NCBI RefSeq assembly: GCF_028771845.1 | Contig: NZ_CP118270.1 | Location: 4,402,001-4,466,000, forward strand | Length of the DNA: 64,000 nt | Source: Paenibacillus marchantiae | GTDB taxonomy: Bacteria; Bacillota; Bacilli; Paenibacillales; Paenibacillaceae | Direction: 5' to 3' | Shown: one piece after another, positions 53,894 through 62,669 of the stretch | Layout: each line of letters opens with the position of its first letter | Numbering within the stretch: the stretch's first letter is position 1 | Translations under genes and position numbers: made by a program | The notes under the pieces: generated by a model | Told to the model about the DNA's origin: nothing | Databases searched by the model: none | What the model saw: only the letters and a program-made list of their open reading frames with translations

Positions 53894-53905
53894 ATAATTT
53901 TACAA
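53877..53905 (-). promoter_or_regulatory. Promoter of the GxGYxYP gene
   Basis: On the minus strand TTGTAA (53905-53900), 17 bases, TTTAAT (53882-53877), about 105 bases before the start codon. Confidence 0.55.
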
Positions 53906-54008
53906 GGGGTTCGACAAAACTTCCCATTATTCCTGGAAATCAGGCATATTAAATGCGATGATATCAAGGAGATAATCTTTGCAACTGCAGATAAGCTCAG
54001 CTTGTTTA

Positions 54009-54042
54009 TTGCACTTGCAGGTGAAAGGATATATTATATATC
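54009..54042 (+). promoter_or_regulatory. Promoter and palindrome of the GntR/LacI regulator gene
   Basis: TTGCAC, 17 bases, TATTAT (54032-54037). The -10 sits inside GATATAT-T-ATATATC (54028-54042), a perfect 7-bp inverted repeat that could allow autoregulation. The palindrome is not the same as the 20-mer found at the two target promoters. Confidence 0.45.
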
Positions 54043-54077
54043 TCAAATATTATGAATGAATTGGTGATGTGATCAAA

Positions 54078-55226
54078 ATGAGTACAAATGATCGAATTCC
54101 ACTGTATCAACAAATCCAGGACTATATCAGACATGTCATAACTCAAGAAAATATGAAACCCGGTGATCGCATACCGACAGAGAAGGAACTGATGGATCAG
54201 TTTCAGGTCAGTAAAATTACAGTTGCCAATGCCTTGACCGGATTAGCAAATGAAAAGTTAATTGCGCGTGTGCCGGGGAAAGGCAGTTTTGTAGCTGAAG
54301 AAGCGGATAGTGCTTCTATGACCTCATCGCAAGCGAACACAATGAAAGGTAGAGAGGGGACACTGTCTACAGGAATGATTGGCATCATTGTGCCCTCCAT
54401 CCATGATTATTTTGCCATCAGGCTCGTTGAGGGAATTGAGCAAGCCTTGCGTGACGAAGGATATCGCAGCATGATCATGTTTACACATGGCAAGGTGGAT
54501 AAAGAGAAGGATGTCATCAAGGAAATGAAGGCGCTTGGGGCAGAAGGTCTATTAATCTTTCCTGTTGATGAAGAGAACTACAACGAGGAGATCCTTGGCA
54601 TGAAGCTCTCGGGTTTTCCTTTTGTACTGATGGACCGTTATTTGCCAGGGGTCGAGACACATTATATTGCGGCAGATGGCAGACGGGGCACAAGGCTAGC
54701 TGTGGAGCATCTTTGGGAGCTGGGACACCGGGATATCGCTATTTGCTCGGATTCTCCCCTTCAGACAGTTACGGTTCAGGAGCGGATCGAAGGTTATATT
54801 GAGGCTTTAAAAGGCAAAGGCGCGTTAATTAATCCTGCTCATATGATCACAGATTTCCAACCGTTAACTGAACTTAAGGAAGCGGAGGCCCATCCTTTGT
54901 ATCGATATATCCAAAATCGAATGGTCACAGCCTATGTTTCGCTTAACGGCAGGTTGGGTGTGCAAATCTATCAAATGGCCAAGCAAGCAGGGCTTCAAGT
55001 GCCTGAAGATGTATCGATAGTAAGCTTCGATGATCCCACCTCAATCGTGGAGGAATTCAGTATATTTACCCATGTTAAGCAATTTGAGCGGGATATGGGG
55101 TATCGGGCAGCTGCTAAATTACTGGAAGTATTACGTGGTCATGGGGAAACGAAAAGTTATAGCAAAATGCTGATTGAACCCGAGCTGGTCGTACGTCAAA
55201 CTACCGGAACGGTTCCTCAAGCTTAA
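54078..55226 (+). CDS. GntR/LacI-type transcriptional regulator (AraR-like architecture)
   Basis: A 382-residue regulator. The N-terminal ~70 residues are a GntR winged helix (PLYQQIQDYIRHVI, ELMDQFQVSKITVANALTGL, PGKGSFV). The rest is a periplasmic-binding-protein-like sugar sensor of the LacI/GalR type (GIIVPSIHDYFAIRLVEGIE, VSIVSFDDPT). This mix is known from AraR of Bacillus. The ATG at 54078 has GGTGAT 9 bases ahead. Its likely targets are the GxGYxYP gene and the operon downstream; a mannoside would be the inducer by context. Confidence 0.9.
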   Translation: MSTNDRIPLYQQIQDYIRHVITQENMKPGDRIPTEKELMDQFQVSKITVANALTGLANEKLIARVPGKGSFVAEEADSASMTSSQANTMKGREGTLSTGMIGIIVPSIHDYFAIRLVEGIEQALRDEGYRSMIMFTHGKVDKEKDVIKEMKALGAEGLLIFPVDEENYNEEILGMKLSGFPFVLMDRYLPGVETHYIAADGRRGTRLAVEHLWELGHRDIAICSDSPLQTVTVQERIEGYIEALKGKGALINPAHMITDFQPLTELKEAEAHPLYRYIQNRMVTAYVSLNGRLGVQIYQMAKQAGLQVPEDVSIVSFDDPTSIVEEFSIFTHVKQFERDMGYRAAAKLLEVLRGHGETKSYSKMLIEPELVVRQTTGTVPQA

Positions 55227-55241
55227 TTTAACAAGAAAAGA

Positions 55242-55277
55242 AAACCTTTTCCGTAGAGAAGCGGAGAAGGTTTTTTT
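55242..55277 (+). terminator. Terminator of the regulator gene
   Basis: A 12-bp stem AAACCTTTTCCG/CGGAGAAGGTTT (one G-T pair) with an 8-base loop and seven T. Confidence 0.88.
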
Positions 55278-55293
55278 ATGTTTGTATAAAAAA

Positions 55294-55313
55294 CATATTG
55301 AATATATTCATAT
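55294..55313. promoter_or_regulatory. Operator-like 20-mer, copy 2
   Basis: CATATTGAATATATTCATAT contains the perfect palindrome TGAATATATTCA (55299-55310) and overlaps the -35 of the promoter below. Confidence 0.7.
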
Positions 55314-55326
55314 CATATATTATAGT
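55298..55326 (+). promoter_or_regulatory. Promoter of the mannosidase operon
   Basis: TTGAAT (55298-55303), 17 bases, TATAGT (55321-55326), 67 bases before the first start codon. Confidence 0.6.
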
Positions 55327-55392
55327 CTAGAAAAAGATGGATAGTCATACATTGCAACCCAAATCAAATACGAGCTTGGGGAGGTTAAGAAA

Positions 55393-57597
55393 ATGGCACG
55401 AGATCGAAAGGAAGAGCGTACGGGATTTCAAGAATCTGCTGCTTACCATCCGGATTATGATTTACAGACTGACTTTGTGATGGTTTACGGGATTGATGAG
55501 TCGATGCAGGAACGCATTCTGAAGTGGAAAGAAAAAGGATATGTGGTTCATTTGATGACAGGAGTTGCTTGGGGGACCTACAACAGCTATTTGGATGGTG
55601 AGGTCGATGGAGCAACACATTGGGATGAAGCTCAAATGGACCGGGAAGGCAACATGATTCTTCATGGGAGCGAGCCAGTCATTCCATACATGGTGCCTAC
55701 CATTTCCTTTGGTCATTACATAGCGGATCGAATACGTATTGCCGTTGACGCCGGTGTGGAAGCCATCCATCTGGAGGAACCTGAATTCTGGGTAAACGGA
55801 GGCTATTCAGAAGCTTTTAAACGGGAATGGCAGTTGTATTACAAAGAGCCTTGGATTCCGCCACATGCTTCACCTGATGCCCAATTTCGAGCTTCCAAAT
55901 TAAAAGCGTATTTATATACACGTGTCCTGGACCGATTATGTGCCGAGATGAAGGACTACGCGTTAAAACGTTATGGTCGTGTCCTTCGCTTTTATGTTCC
56001 GACTCATAGTCTGATTAATTACACACAGTGGCGTATTGTCAGTCCACAATCTCAGCTTCTAGAGCTGCCCTCCATCGATGGGTATATTGCACAGATCTGG
56101 ACCGGGACATCCCGAACCCCCAATGTGTATGAAGGGTTGCGTAAGGAACGTACGTTTGAAACCGCTTACCTCGAATACGGCGTCATGCAGGAACTGGTTC
56201 GTGGGACCGACAGACGAATGTGGTTCCTGCATGATCCGATCGAAGATAACCCGAATTACACCTGGGCTGATTACCGCCAGAACTATTTAAAAACGGTGGT
56301 TGCCTCACTGCTGCATCCCGGGGTCGCCCATTATGAAGTCGCACCTTGGCCTCGACGCATCTTTCAATGCACTTATCCATCCGAGGATGGTTCTGGCAAG
56401 GAGCAAATTCCGTCAGACTATGCCACAACTTTGCTTCAGGTCATGCACACTCTTGGTAACATGAATCAGGATGTGATTGAAACAGCAGAGGAGCCATTAC
56501 AAGTTGGCGTTTTTATTGCTGACTCAGCAATGTTTCAACGAATGAAGCCAGATCCAAATGCACCTCATGCCGGTAAATACGATGGGACAGATCCTGAAGG
56601 ATTCCAGGAGGATGGCGATACAGAACTACTCGATTTTTCTCCTTTTTACGGTCTGACACTGCCGTTATTGAAACATGGTATTCCTGTCCGTCCACTTCAA
56701 CTGGATAATGTAAGGCGGTATCCGGGTTACTTGGCAACTTATCGTGTGCTCATACTGAGCTATGAATTTATCAAACCGGAATATCCGGACATTCATTATG
56801 CCCTTGCACAGTGGGTACAGGATGGTGGAGCGTTAATCTATGTAGGCGATGACAGCGACCCGTATCAAGATATTCGTGCATGGTGGAACCATGACCGCAA
56901 GCATGAGCAGTCAGATCAGACGTATAACTCCCCTCGAGCACATTTGTTTGAACAACTAGGTCTAAAAGATAAGAGGCAAGGTGTCAATAAGGTAGGAAAA
57001 GGGGTAGTTTACTGGCTGGATGAACATCCGGCTGACTTCACTTTATCGAAGGCAGGGGCTGATCGGCTGCGCCAATCTGTCAAAGAAACGATGGAAGCTG
57101 TCCACGGACCAGAACTACAGTGGGAATCGAAACCATATTTCAAAATTAGACGAGGTCCCTATCTAATCGTATCGGTGCTCGATGAATCGGTCAGCGAAGA
57201 GGCAGTAGTCATTCCAGGTCCGATTGTGGATTTGTTCAATTCAAAGCTCTCAGTGCTGAGCCAGGTGACCCTAAATCCGGGAGAGCAAGCCTTGCTCTAT
57301 GATATTGAAGCGGGTCGTCCAACGGATGGAGAAGTATCCGTCATTGCTGCTTCTTCCCGAATAGAAGGTCTATCTCAGTCGGCCACAGGTTTTCGATTCA
57401 TTGCAAGAGGACCTTCCAACATGAAGGCAACAGCAAGGTTGTATTGCAAGGCCAGACCATTATCTGCCCAGTATGTCATTCAAGAGCAGATGGTCCCCGT
57501 GGTATGGGAATGGGACCCGGATTCAAAGACAGTGCTTCTTCAGTACGAACATGGCAAAGAGAACAATGCAGAGGTTCATGTCCGCTGGACTTCCTGA
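55393..57597 (+). CDS. Uncharacterised hydrolase-like protein, possibly a new glycoside hydrolase
   Basis: A 734-residue protein without signal peptide that I cannot place in a named family. The first ~400 residues look like a TIM barrel: VEAIHLEEPEFWVNGGY carries paired glutamates at the end of a strand, and RFYVPTHSLINYTQ and GYIAQIWTGT fit later strands. Around residues 440-490 a stretch (YRVLILSYEFIKPEYPDIHY, WVQDGGALIYVGDD) resembles the glutamine-amidotransferase-like domain of GH42 beta-galactosidases. The last ~150 residues look beta-rich. GGGGAGG lies 8 bases before the ATG. As first gene of the GH38 operon it probably acts on the same imported glycan. Catalytic residues are not assigned. 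Confidence 0.75.
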   Translation: MARDRKEERTGFQESAAYHPDYDLQTDFVMVYGIDESMQERILKWKEKGYVVHLMTGVAWGTYNSYLDGEVDGATHWDEAQMDREGNMILHGSEPVIPYMVPTISFGHYIADRIRIAVDAGVEAIHLEEPEFWVNGGYSEAFKREWQLYYKEPWIPPHASPDAQFRASKLKAYLYTRVLDRLCAEMKDYALKRYGRVLRFYVPTHSLINYTQWRIVSPQSQLLELPSIDGYIAQIWTGTSRTPNVYEGLRKERTFETAYLEYGVMQELVRGTDRRMWFLHDPIEDNPNYTWADYRQNYLKTVVASLLHPGVAHYEVAPWPRRIFQCTYPSEDGSGKEQIPSDYATTLLQVMHTLGNMNQDVIETAEEPLQVGVFIADSAMFQRMKPDPNAPHAGKYDGTDPEGFQEDGDTELLDFSPFYGLTLPLLKHGIPVRPLQLDNVRRYPGYLATYRVLILSYEFIKPEYPDIHYALAQWVQDGGALIYVGDDSDPYQDIRAWWNHDRKHEQSDQTYNSPRAHLFEQLGLKDKRQGVNKVGKGVVYWLDEHPADFTLSKAGADRLRQSVKETMEAVHGPELQWESKPYFKIRRGPYLIVSVLDESVSEEAVVIPGPIVDLFNSKLSVLSQVTLNPGEQALLYDIEAGRPTDGEVSVIAASSRIEGLSQSATGFRFIARGPSNMKATARLYCKARPLSAQYVIQEQMVPVVWEWDPDSKTVLLQYEHGKENNAEVHVRWTS

Positions 57598-57643
57598 ATT
57601 CACAATACAACCTGATTGATGTAACAGAGAGGAGTATACTAGC

Positions 57644-60600
57644 ATGCCCTACGAACCGATAAGGCCAGAACGGTTAAAACAGATGTTAAACAAACTTCGG
57701 GAAGCCATATATGAGCCGATTGCCGAATTAGAAGTGACGGCTTGGATTACACCAGAGCCCGTACCTTACGAGGAACGGATGACCGGCACGAAAGTGACAC
57801 TCAAGCAAGGAGAACAATGGGGAGAATTATGGGATTGTGCCTGGTTCCGTTTTGCAGGTAATCTTCCGGCAGTCACAGGTAACCAAACCACGGTCCTCTT
57901 GCTGGATGTCAACGGTGAGCTGTGTCTGGTTGACCATGAAGGGTCACCTATCCAAGGGTTGACGACGATTAACTCCGAATTTGATTTTTCATTAGGTCTG
58001 CCTGGGAAACGAGTCGTGCAGCTCCATGAGACATCTGTAAATGGACAGGAAGTTGAAGTGTGGGCAGATGCAGGCAATAACGATCTGTTCGGCAAGTATC
58101 GGGGAGGGACGTTGAAAGAAGCACTTATCGCCTACTGTAGGGAAGATATTCGGGAACTCTATTACGATACCGAGGTGCTCTTGGAGACCGCAGAGCAGCT
58201 CCATGACGGTTCCGCTCGGAAGGAGAGAATCTATCAGACGCTCTATGATATTTCAGTACAGTTGATCGATTTCTCGAAAGAGAGTGTCGAGCAAGCGAAG
58301 AAACGACTACATGAACAGCTAACCCTGCAGGGGGGCGATCCGGTCTTAACCCTAAGCGCTGTGGGTCATGCTCATATAGATTTGGCCTGGTTATGGCCGA
58401 TCCGTGAAACGATCCGTAAAGGAGCTAGAACGTTCTCAACTGTGCTTCGCATGATGGAGCGTTATCCTGATTATGTGTTCGGAGCGAGCCAACCGCAGCT
58501 GTACGATTGGATGAAGCAGCATTATCCCAAGCTGTATGAGCAGATCAAGGAACGTGTACGTGAAGGCAGATGGGAACCGCAAGGCGCCATGTGGGTAGAA
58601 TCGGATACCAATGTGCCTGGTGGTGAATCACTCGTACGCCAGATTTTGTATGGCAAGCGTTATTTCCAGCAGGAATTTGGCCTGGAAATGAAATCGCTCT
58701 GGATGCCTGATGTATTCGGCTACTCGGCAAGTTTGCCCCAGTTATTAAAGAAATCCGGTGTGGATTACATGATGACCCAGAAGCTCTCCTGGAGTGAGTA
58801 TAACCGGCATCCCCATCATTCCTTTCTATGGGAGGGAATTGATGGTTCAGCTGTATTAACACATATGCCACCAGAGGATACTTACAACAGTCCTGCAGCT
58901 CCGCGTTCGATCATCAGTGCTGAACAGGGGTATCTGGATAAAAATGTATCAAACCATGCGCTAATGCTCTTTGGTATAGGAGACGGAGGCGGAGGACCTG
59001 GCGAAGAGCATTTGGAGCGGCTGACACGGGTGAAAAACCTGCTTGGCTTGTCCCCTGTTATACAGGAACCTTCTTGGAAATTTTTCGAACGACTTAATGA
59101 GGAACGTGAACGGTTCCAGACATGGCGCGGTGAGCTTTACCTGGAGAAGCATCAAGGAACCCTGACCAGTCAGGCGCGAAGTAAGCGGTATAACCGGAAG
59201 ATGGAGAAAGCACTGCGCGAATTGGAGTTCGCCTCAGTACTTGTGGCTTCACAGCTAGGCAAGTCTTATCCGTCCGAGTCACTGGAAACGATATGGAAGG
59301 AAGTCCTCCTGTATCAGTTCCATGATATCCTTCCGGGGTCTTCCATCAAGCGTGTGTACGATGAGTCACTCATACGATATGAAGAACTTTTAGATCAGAC
59401 AGAAAATATGATCAACGAAACCTACAGCCATATGGCAGACCAGATCTCTTCAAATATCGAATCCTCATCCAGCTGCTCCGTGGTGATATTCAATTCATTG
59501 CCTTGGGAGCGTCAGGAATGGATTCACACGAATGGAAACTGGCGCAAGGTTCAGGTTCCATCCATGGGATACACAATGGTATCAGATCATGTGGACCAGG
59601 GTGCTATAGATGAAATCGCATCATGCGCCCAGTTAGTTCCGGGAATACAAGAGTCGGAATTTCACGTTTCCGCTGAAGAACGCTGTGTGGAGAACGACAC
59701 ATTCATCGTGAAGTTTGATCGGAATGGAGCCATTATCTCCATACAGGACAAGGCTGAAGCGCGGGAAGTCATTCCGCAAGGTCATCCGGGAAATGCACTT
59801 CGTGTGTATCACGACGAAGGAGATGCTTGGGATTTCAGTCATGACTATTCCGCACATACAGGTATGCCATTAACGCTTCATGACATTCGCGAGCTTCGTG
59901 AAGGACCAAAAGTCGGGTTGGTCTTCGAATATAACTATGGAGAATCCACTCTGATCCAGACGGTGGTTCTGACAGAAGGCAGCAGACGAATTGATTTCGA
60001 GACGACCGTGGATTGGAGAGAGAATGGTAAAATGCTTCGTACTTCATTCCCGGTGAATATCCGTACAGATCAGGTTCACTGTGAGATCCAATTTGGCAGT
60101 TTGACCAGACCAACTCATCGGAATACGATGTGGGACTTCGCCAAGGATGAGATATGTGCTCATCAGTGGATTGATTTATCGGAGCCAGATTATGGAGTCG
60201 CATTGCTTAATGATTGTAAATATGGTCATAGAGCCATCAATAATGTGCTTGGTCTGAATTTGCTGCGCAGCAGCTCGTATCCTGATCCGGAAGCGGATCG
60301 TGCGGAGCATACGTTCACCTATTCGTTATATCCGCATCAAGGCAACCATGTTCAGGCTGAGATCTATCGAAGAGGTAATGAACTGAACATCCCGCTTCGT
60401 ACAGTTTCCTTATCATCTGTATCTGGTAAGCATAACGGTAAGCTCCCATATTCGAAAACATTTCTTCAGCCGGATCATCCGCACATCATGGTGGAATCCG
60501 TCAAAAAAGCCGAGGATGCAGACGACATCATCGTCCGTCTATATGAAACTTCGGGAACACATGCCATCACGGCATTACATCTTGGATTCCATATAGCAGA

Positions 60601-60721
60601 AGCCTGGACGACTGATCTTATGGAAAATATCATTTCACCCGTTTCATTTGCAGGAGCATCCGAGATGGCTTTATCCTTCACTCCATTTGAAATCATCACG
60701 TTACGATTGAAGTTAGGATAG
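57644..60721 (+). CDS. Alpha-mannosidase, GH38 family
   Basis: A 1025-residue cytoplasmic enzyme. The catalytic domain has the zinc-binding GHAHIDLAWLW (His244, Asp246), the nucleophile in LWMPDVFGYSASLPQ (Asp356) and GIGDGGGGP further on; the C-terminal half is the beta-sandwich part of GH38. The N-terminal ~230 residues match the extra beta domain of bacterial GH38. It releases alpha-linked mannose from imported oligosaccharides. AGAGGAG lies about 10 bases before the ATG, 46 bases after the preceding stop. Confidence 0.95.
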   Translation: MPYEPIRPERLKQMLNKLREAIYEPIAELEVTAWITPEPVPYEERMTGTKVTLKQGEQWGELWDCAWFRFAGNLPAVTGNQTTVLLLDVNGELCLVDHEGSPIQGLTTINSEFDFSLGLPGKRVVQLHETSVNGQEVEVWADAGNNDLFGKYRGGTLKEALIAYCREDIRELYYDTEVLLETAEQLHDGSARKERIYQTLYDISVQLIDFSKESVEQAKKRLHEQLTLQGGDPVLTLSAVGHAHIDLAWLWPIRETIRKGARTFSTVLRMMERYPDYVFGASQPQLYDWMKQHYPKLYEQIKERVREGRWEPQGAMWVESDTNVPGGESLVRQILYGKRYFQQEFGLEMKSLWMPDVFGYSASLPQLLKKSGVDYMMTQKLSWSEYNRHPHHSFLWEGIDGSAVLTHMPPEDTYNSPAAPRSIISAEQGYLDKNVSNHALMLFGIGDGGGGPGEEHLERLTRVKNLLGLSPVIQEPSWKFFERLNEERERFQTWRGELYLEKHQGTLTSQARSKRYNRKMEKALRELEFASVLVASQLGKSYPSESLETIWKEVLLYQFHDILPGSSIKRVYDESLIRYEELLDQTENMINETYSHMADQISSNIESSSSCSVVIFNSLPWERQEWIHTNGNWRKVQVPSMGYTMVSDHVDQGAIDEIASCAQLVPGIQESEFHVSAEERCVENDTFIVKFDRNGAIISIQDKAEAREVIPQGHPGNALRVYHDEGDAWDFSHDYSAHTGMPLTLHDIRELREGPKVGLVFEYNYGESTLIQTVVLTEGSRRIDFETTVDWRENGKMLRTSFPVNIRTDQVHCEIQFGSLTRPTHRNTMWDFAKDEICAHQWIDLSEPDYGVALLNDCKYGHRAINNVLGLNLLRSSSYPDPEADRAEHTFTYSLYPHQGNHVQAEIYRRGNELNIPLRTVSLSSVSGKHNGKLPYSKTFLQPDHPHIMVESVKKAEDADDIIVRLYETSGTHAITALHLGFHIAEAWTTDLMENIISPVSFAGASEMALSFTPFEIITLRLKLG

Positions 60722-60771
60722 CTATAGCTGGGATGGATGACCGTCCATTATGAGAAAGGAGAGGTTGGAAT

Positions 60772-61698
60772 GTGATCAAGACAAGAGTGAGCAACAATCG
60801 ATTGATGAAGCGAATCTGGCAGCATAAACTCTTTTATTTGTTTATGCTGCCCGGAATCGTCTGGTTTTTCCTGTTCTCCTATGTACCGCTATATGGAATT
60901 CAGGTTGCTTTTAGGGATTACAATTTCGTTGGCGGATTCACCGGAAGTCCATGGGCAGGCCTTAAGTACTTTCAACAGTTCTTCAATTACTATCAATCCG
61001 GTGACATCATCCGTAACACGATCATCATCAGTCTCATGAAACTGCTAATTGGCTTTCCGATGCCAATCATTCTTGCACTCCTCTTAAATGAAGTACGAAT
61101 GATCAAATTCAAAAAGACGGTTCAGACCCTTTCTTACTTGCCTTATTTCGTATCCTGGATCGTCGTGGTTACGCTGATGCAACGGCTCCTAACGCCGTAT
61201 GGGGGGCCAGTCAATGACTTATTGGGGTCATTTGGAGCGGAGTCGATCCAGTTCCTGAATAATCCAACATGGTTCTATCAGATGATCGTCGGTTCAGACA
61301 TCTGGAAGAATATCGGTTGGAATTCCATCATCTTTATGGCCGCCATTGCGGGTATTGATCAGCAGCTTTACGAAGCTGCCAAAATGGATGGTGCGGGACG
61401 CTTCAGACAGATGTGGCATGTATCGCTTCCAGGTATCCGCAATGTAGCTATCATATTATTCATACTCGCTGTGGGCAGTCTGATGAGCGCAGGTTATGAA
61501 CAACTGCTTCTCCTGAATGGACCGGCAACCGCAAGTCTTGGCAGTGTACTGGACGTGCATGCCATTAACTCCGGGATTCGAGAAGGACGTCTCAGTTACG
61601 CTGCAGCTGTAGGACTATTCCAAAGTGTTATCGCACTCATTCTGGTTGTAACCGTTAATCGCATCGCCCGCAAAGTCAGTGATGTATCCCTGTTCTAA
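60772..61698 (+). CDS. Sugar ABC transporter permease (LplB-like)
   Basis: A 308-residue permease with EAA loop LYEAAKMDGAGRFRQMWHVS followed by LPGI, and the end NRIARKVSDVSLF. The start is GTG with AAAGGAGAGG ahead. An out-of-frame ATG two bases earlier is followed at once by TGA. It follows the mannosidase by 50 bases and belongs to the mannoside importer. Confidence 0.92.
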   Translation: MIKTRVSNNRLMKRIWQHKLFYLFMLPGIVWFFLFSYVPLYGIQVAFRDYNFVGGFTGSPWAGLKYFQQFFNYYQSGDIIRNTIIISLMKLLIGFPMPIILALLLNEVRMIKFKKTVQTLSYLPYFVSWIVVVTLMQRLLTPYGGPVNDLLGSFGAESIQFLNNPTWFYQMIVGSDIWKNIGWNSIIFMAAIAGIDQQLYEAAKMDGAGRFRQMWHVSLPGIRNVAIILFILAVGSLMSAGYEQLLLLNGPATASLGSVLDVHAINSGIREGRLSYAAAVGLFQSVIALILVVTVNRIARKVSDVSLF

Positions 61699-61710
61699 GG
61701 AGGTGACCTT

Positions 61711-62607
61711 ATGGAACGAAAATGGTCCTTATTCTCGGTACTTAACTATATTTTTCTTGCTTTGGTTGGATTCTCGATGATTTACCCGTTTATATATATC
61801 TTGGCTTATTCACTGAACGACGGTAAGGATTCGATGCAAGGCGCGATTTATTTTCTTCCCCGCCAATTCACGTTGGATAACTATGCTCAGGTATTCGATA
61901 ACGCAAGGATCTGGAAGGCATATCAAATTACGATTATGCGCACCGTGCTGGGTACTTTTCTCCACGTTGTATTGTGTACACTCATGGCCTATGCACTTTC
62001 CAAAAAAACATTGCCAGGTCGCTCCTTTTTCACCTTTTACATCTTTTTGCCTACGATTTTCAGTGCGGGATTCATCCCGTTCTTCATTACACTTCAAAAA
62101 CTGCATCTGATTAATAGTTTCTGGGTGTACGTTTTGCCCTTGTTGTTCAACTTCATGCACATCATCATTATTCGGACATTCCTGCAAGGCATACCTGAGG
62201 AACTGGAGGAATCGGCGCGTATTGACGGGTATGGAGATTTTCAAATCTTCGTACGAATCATTCTGCCTCTTTCCGGGCCGGTACTTGCAACGATCTCGCT
62301 GTTTATTGGGGTAGCCCACTGGAATGACTGGTTCTCGGGCGCTTATTACGTCTCGAACAAAGATTTGATACCGGTGCAGACCCTACTGCAAGAAATGCTG
62401 ACAGAAGCAGAGGCATTATCCAATTCGATGCAGCGTGCAGCACAGCAGGGTGGTCAGACGGTTGGTGGAGTCGGTGGAGCAGGAGCAACACCTGAATCAC
62501 TTCGAATGGCATTGCTTGTTATTACGGTTTTCCCGATCTTATGTATATATCCGTTTCTACAACGATATTTCGTGAAGGGGGTTATGATTGGTTCGGTTAA
62601 AGGGTAG
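61711..62607 (+). CDS. Sugar ABC transporter permease (YtcP-like)
   Basis: A 298-residue permease. The EAA loop is LEESARIDGYGDFQIFVRII followed by LPLSGP and the end is KGVMIGSVKG. Between the last segments it carries a Gln/Gly-rich stretch (AAQQGGQTVGGVGGAGATPE) where relatives have a shorter loop. AAGGAGGTGA lies just before the ATG, 12 bases after the preceding stop. Confidence 0.92.
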   Translation: MERKWSLFSVLNYIFLALVGFSMIYPFIYILAYSLNDGKDSMQGAIYFLPRQFTLDNYAQVFDNARIWKAYQITIMRTVLGTFLHVVLCTLMAYALSKKTLPGRSFFTFYIFLPTIFSAGFIPFFITLQKLHLINSFWVYVLPLLFNFMHIIIIRTFLQGIPEELEESARIDGYGDFQIFVRIILPLSGPVLATISLFIGVAHWNDWFSGAYYVSNKDLIPVQTLLQEMLTEAEALSNSMQRAAQQGGQTVGGVGGAGATPESLRMALLVITVFPILCIYPFLQRYFVKGVMIGSVKG

Positions 62608-62669
62608 ATCATCCTGACCTGAATTTGCTAGAGCTTTACCGAGATCATTTAATCAAGGAGGCGATTGGT

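Larger units (their letters stand above)
53773..54077. other. Divergent control region of the mannoside locus
   Basis: This 305-base gap holds a minus-strand promoter with an operator-like 20-mer, and a palindrome over a plus-strand -10 for the regulator gene (listed separately). Otherwise it is AT-rich without further structure. Confidence 0.6.
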
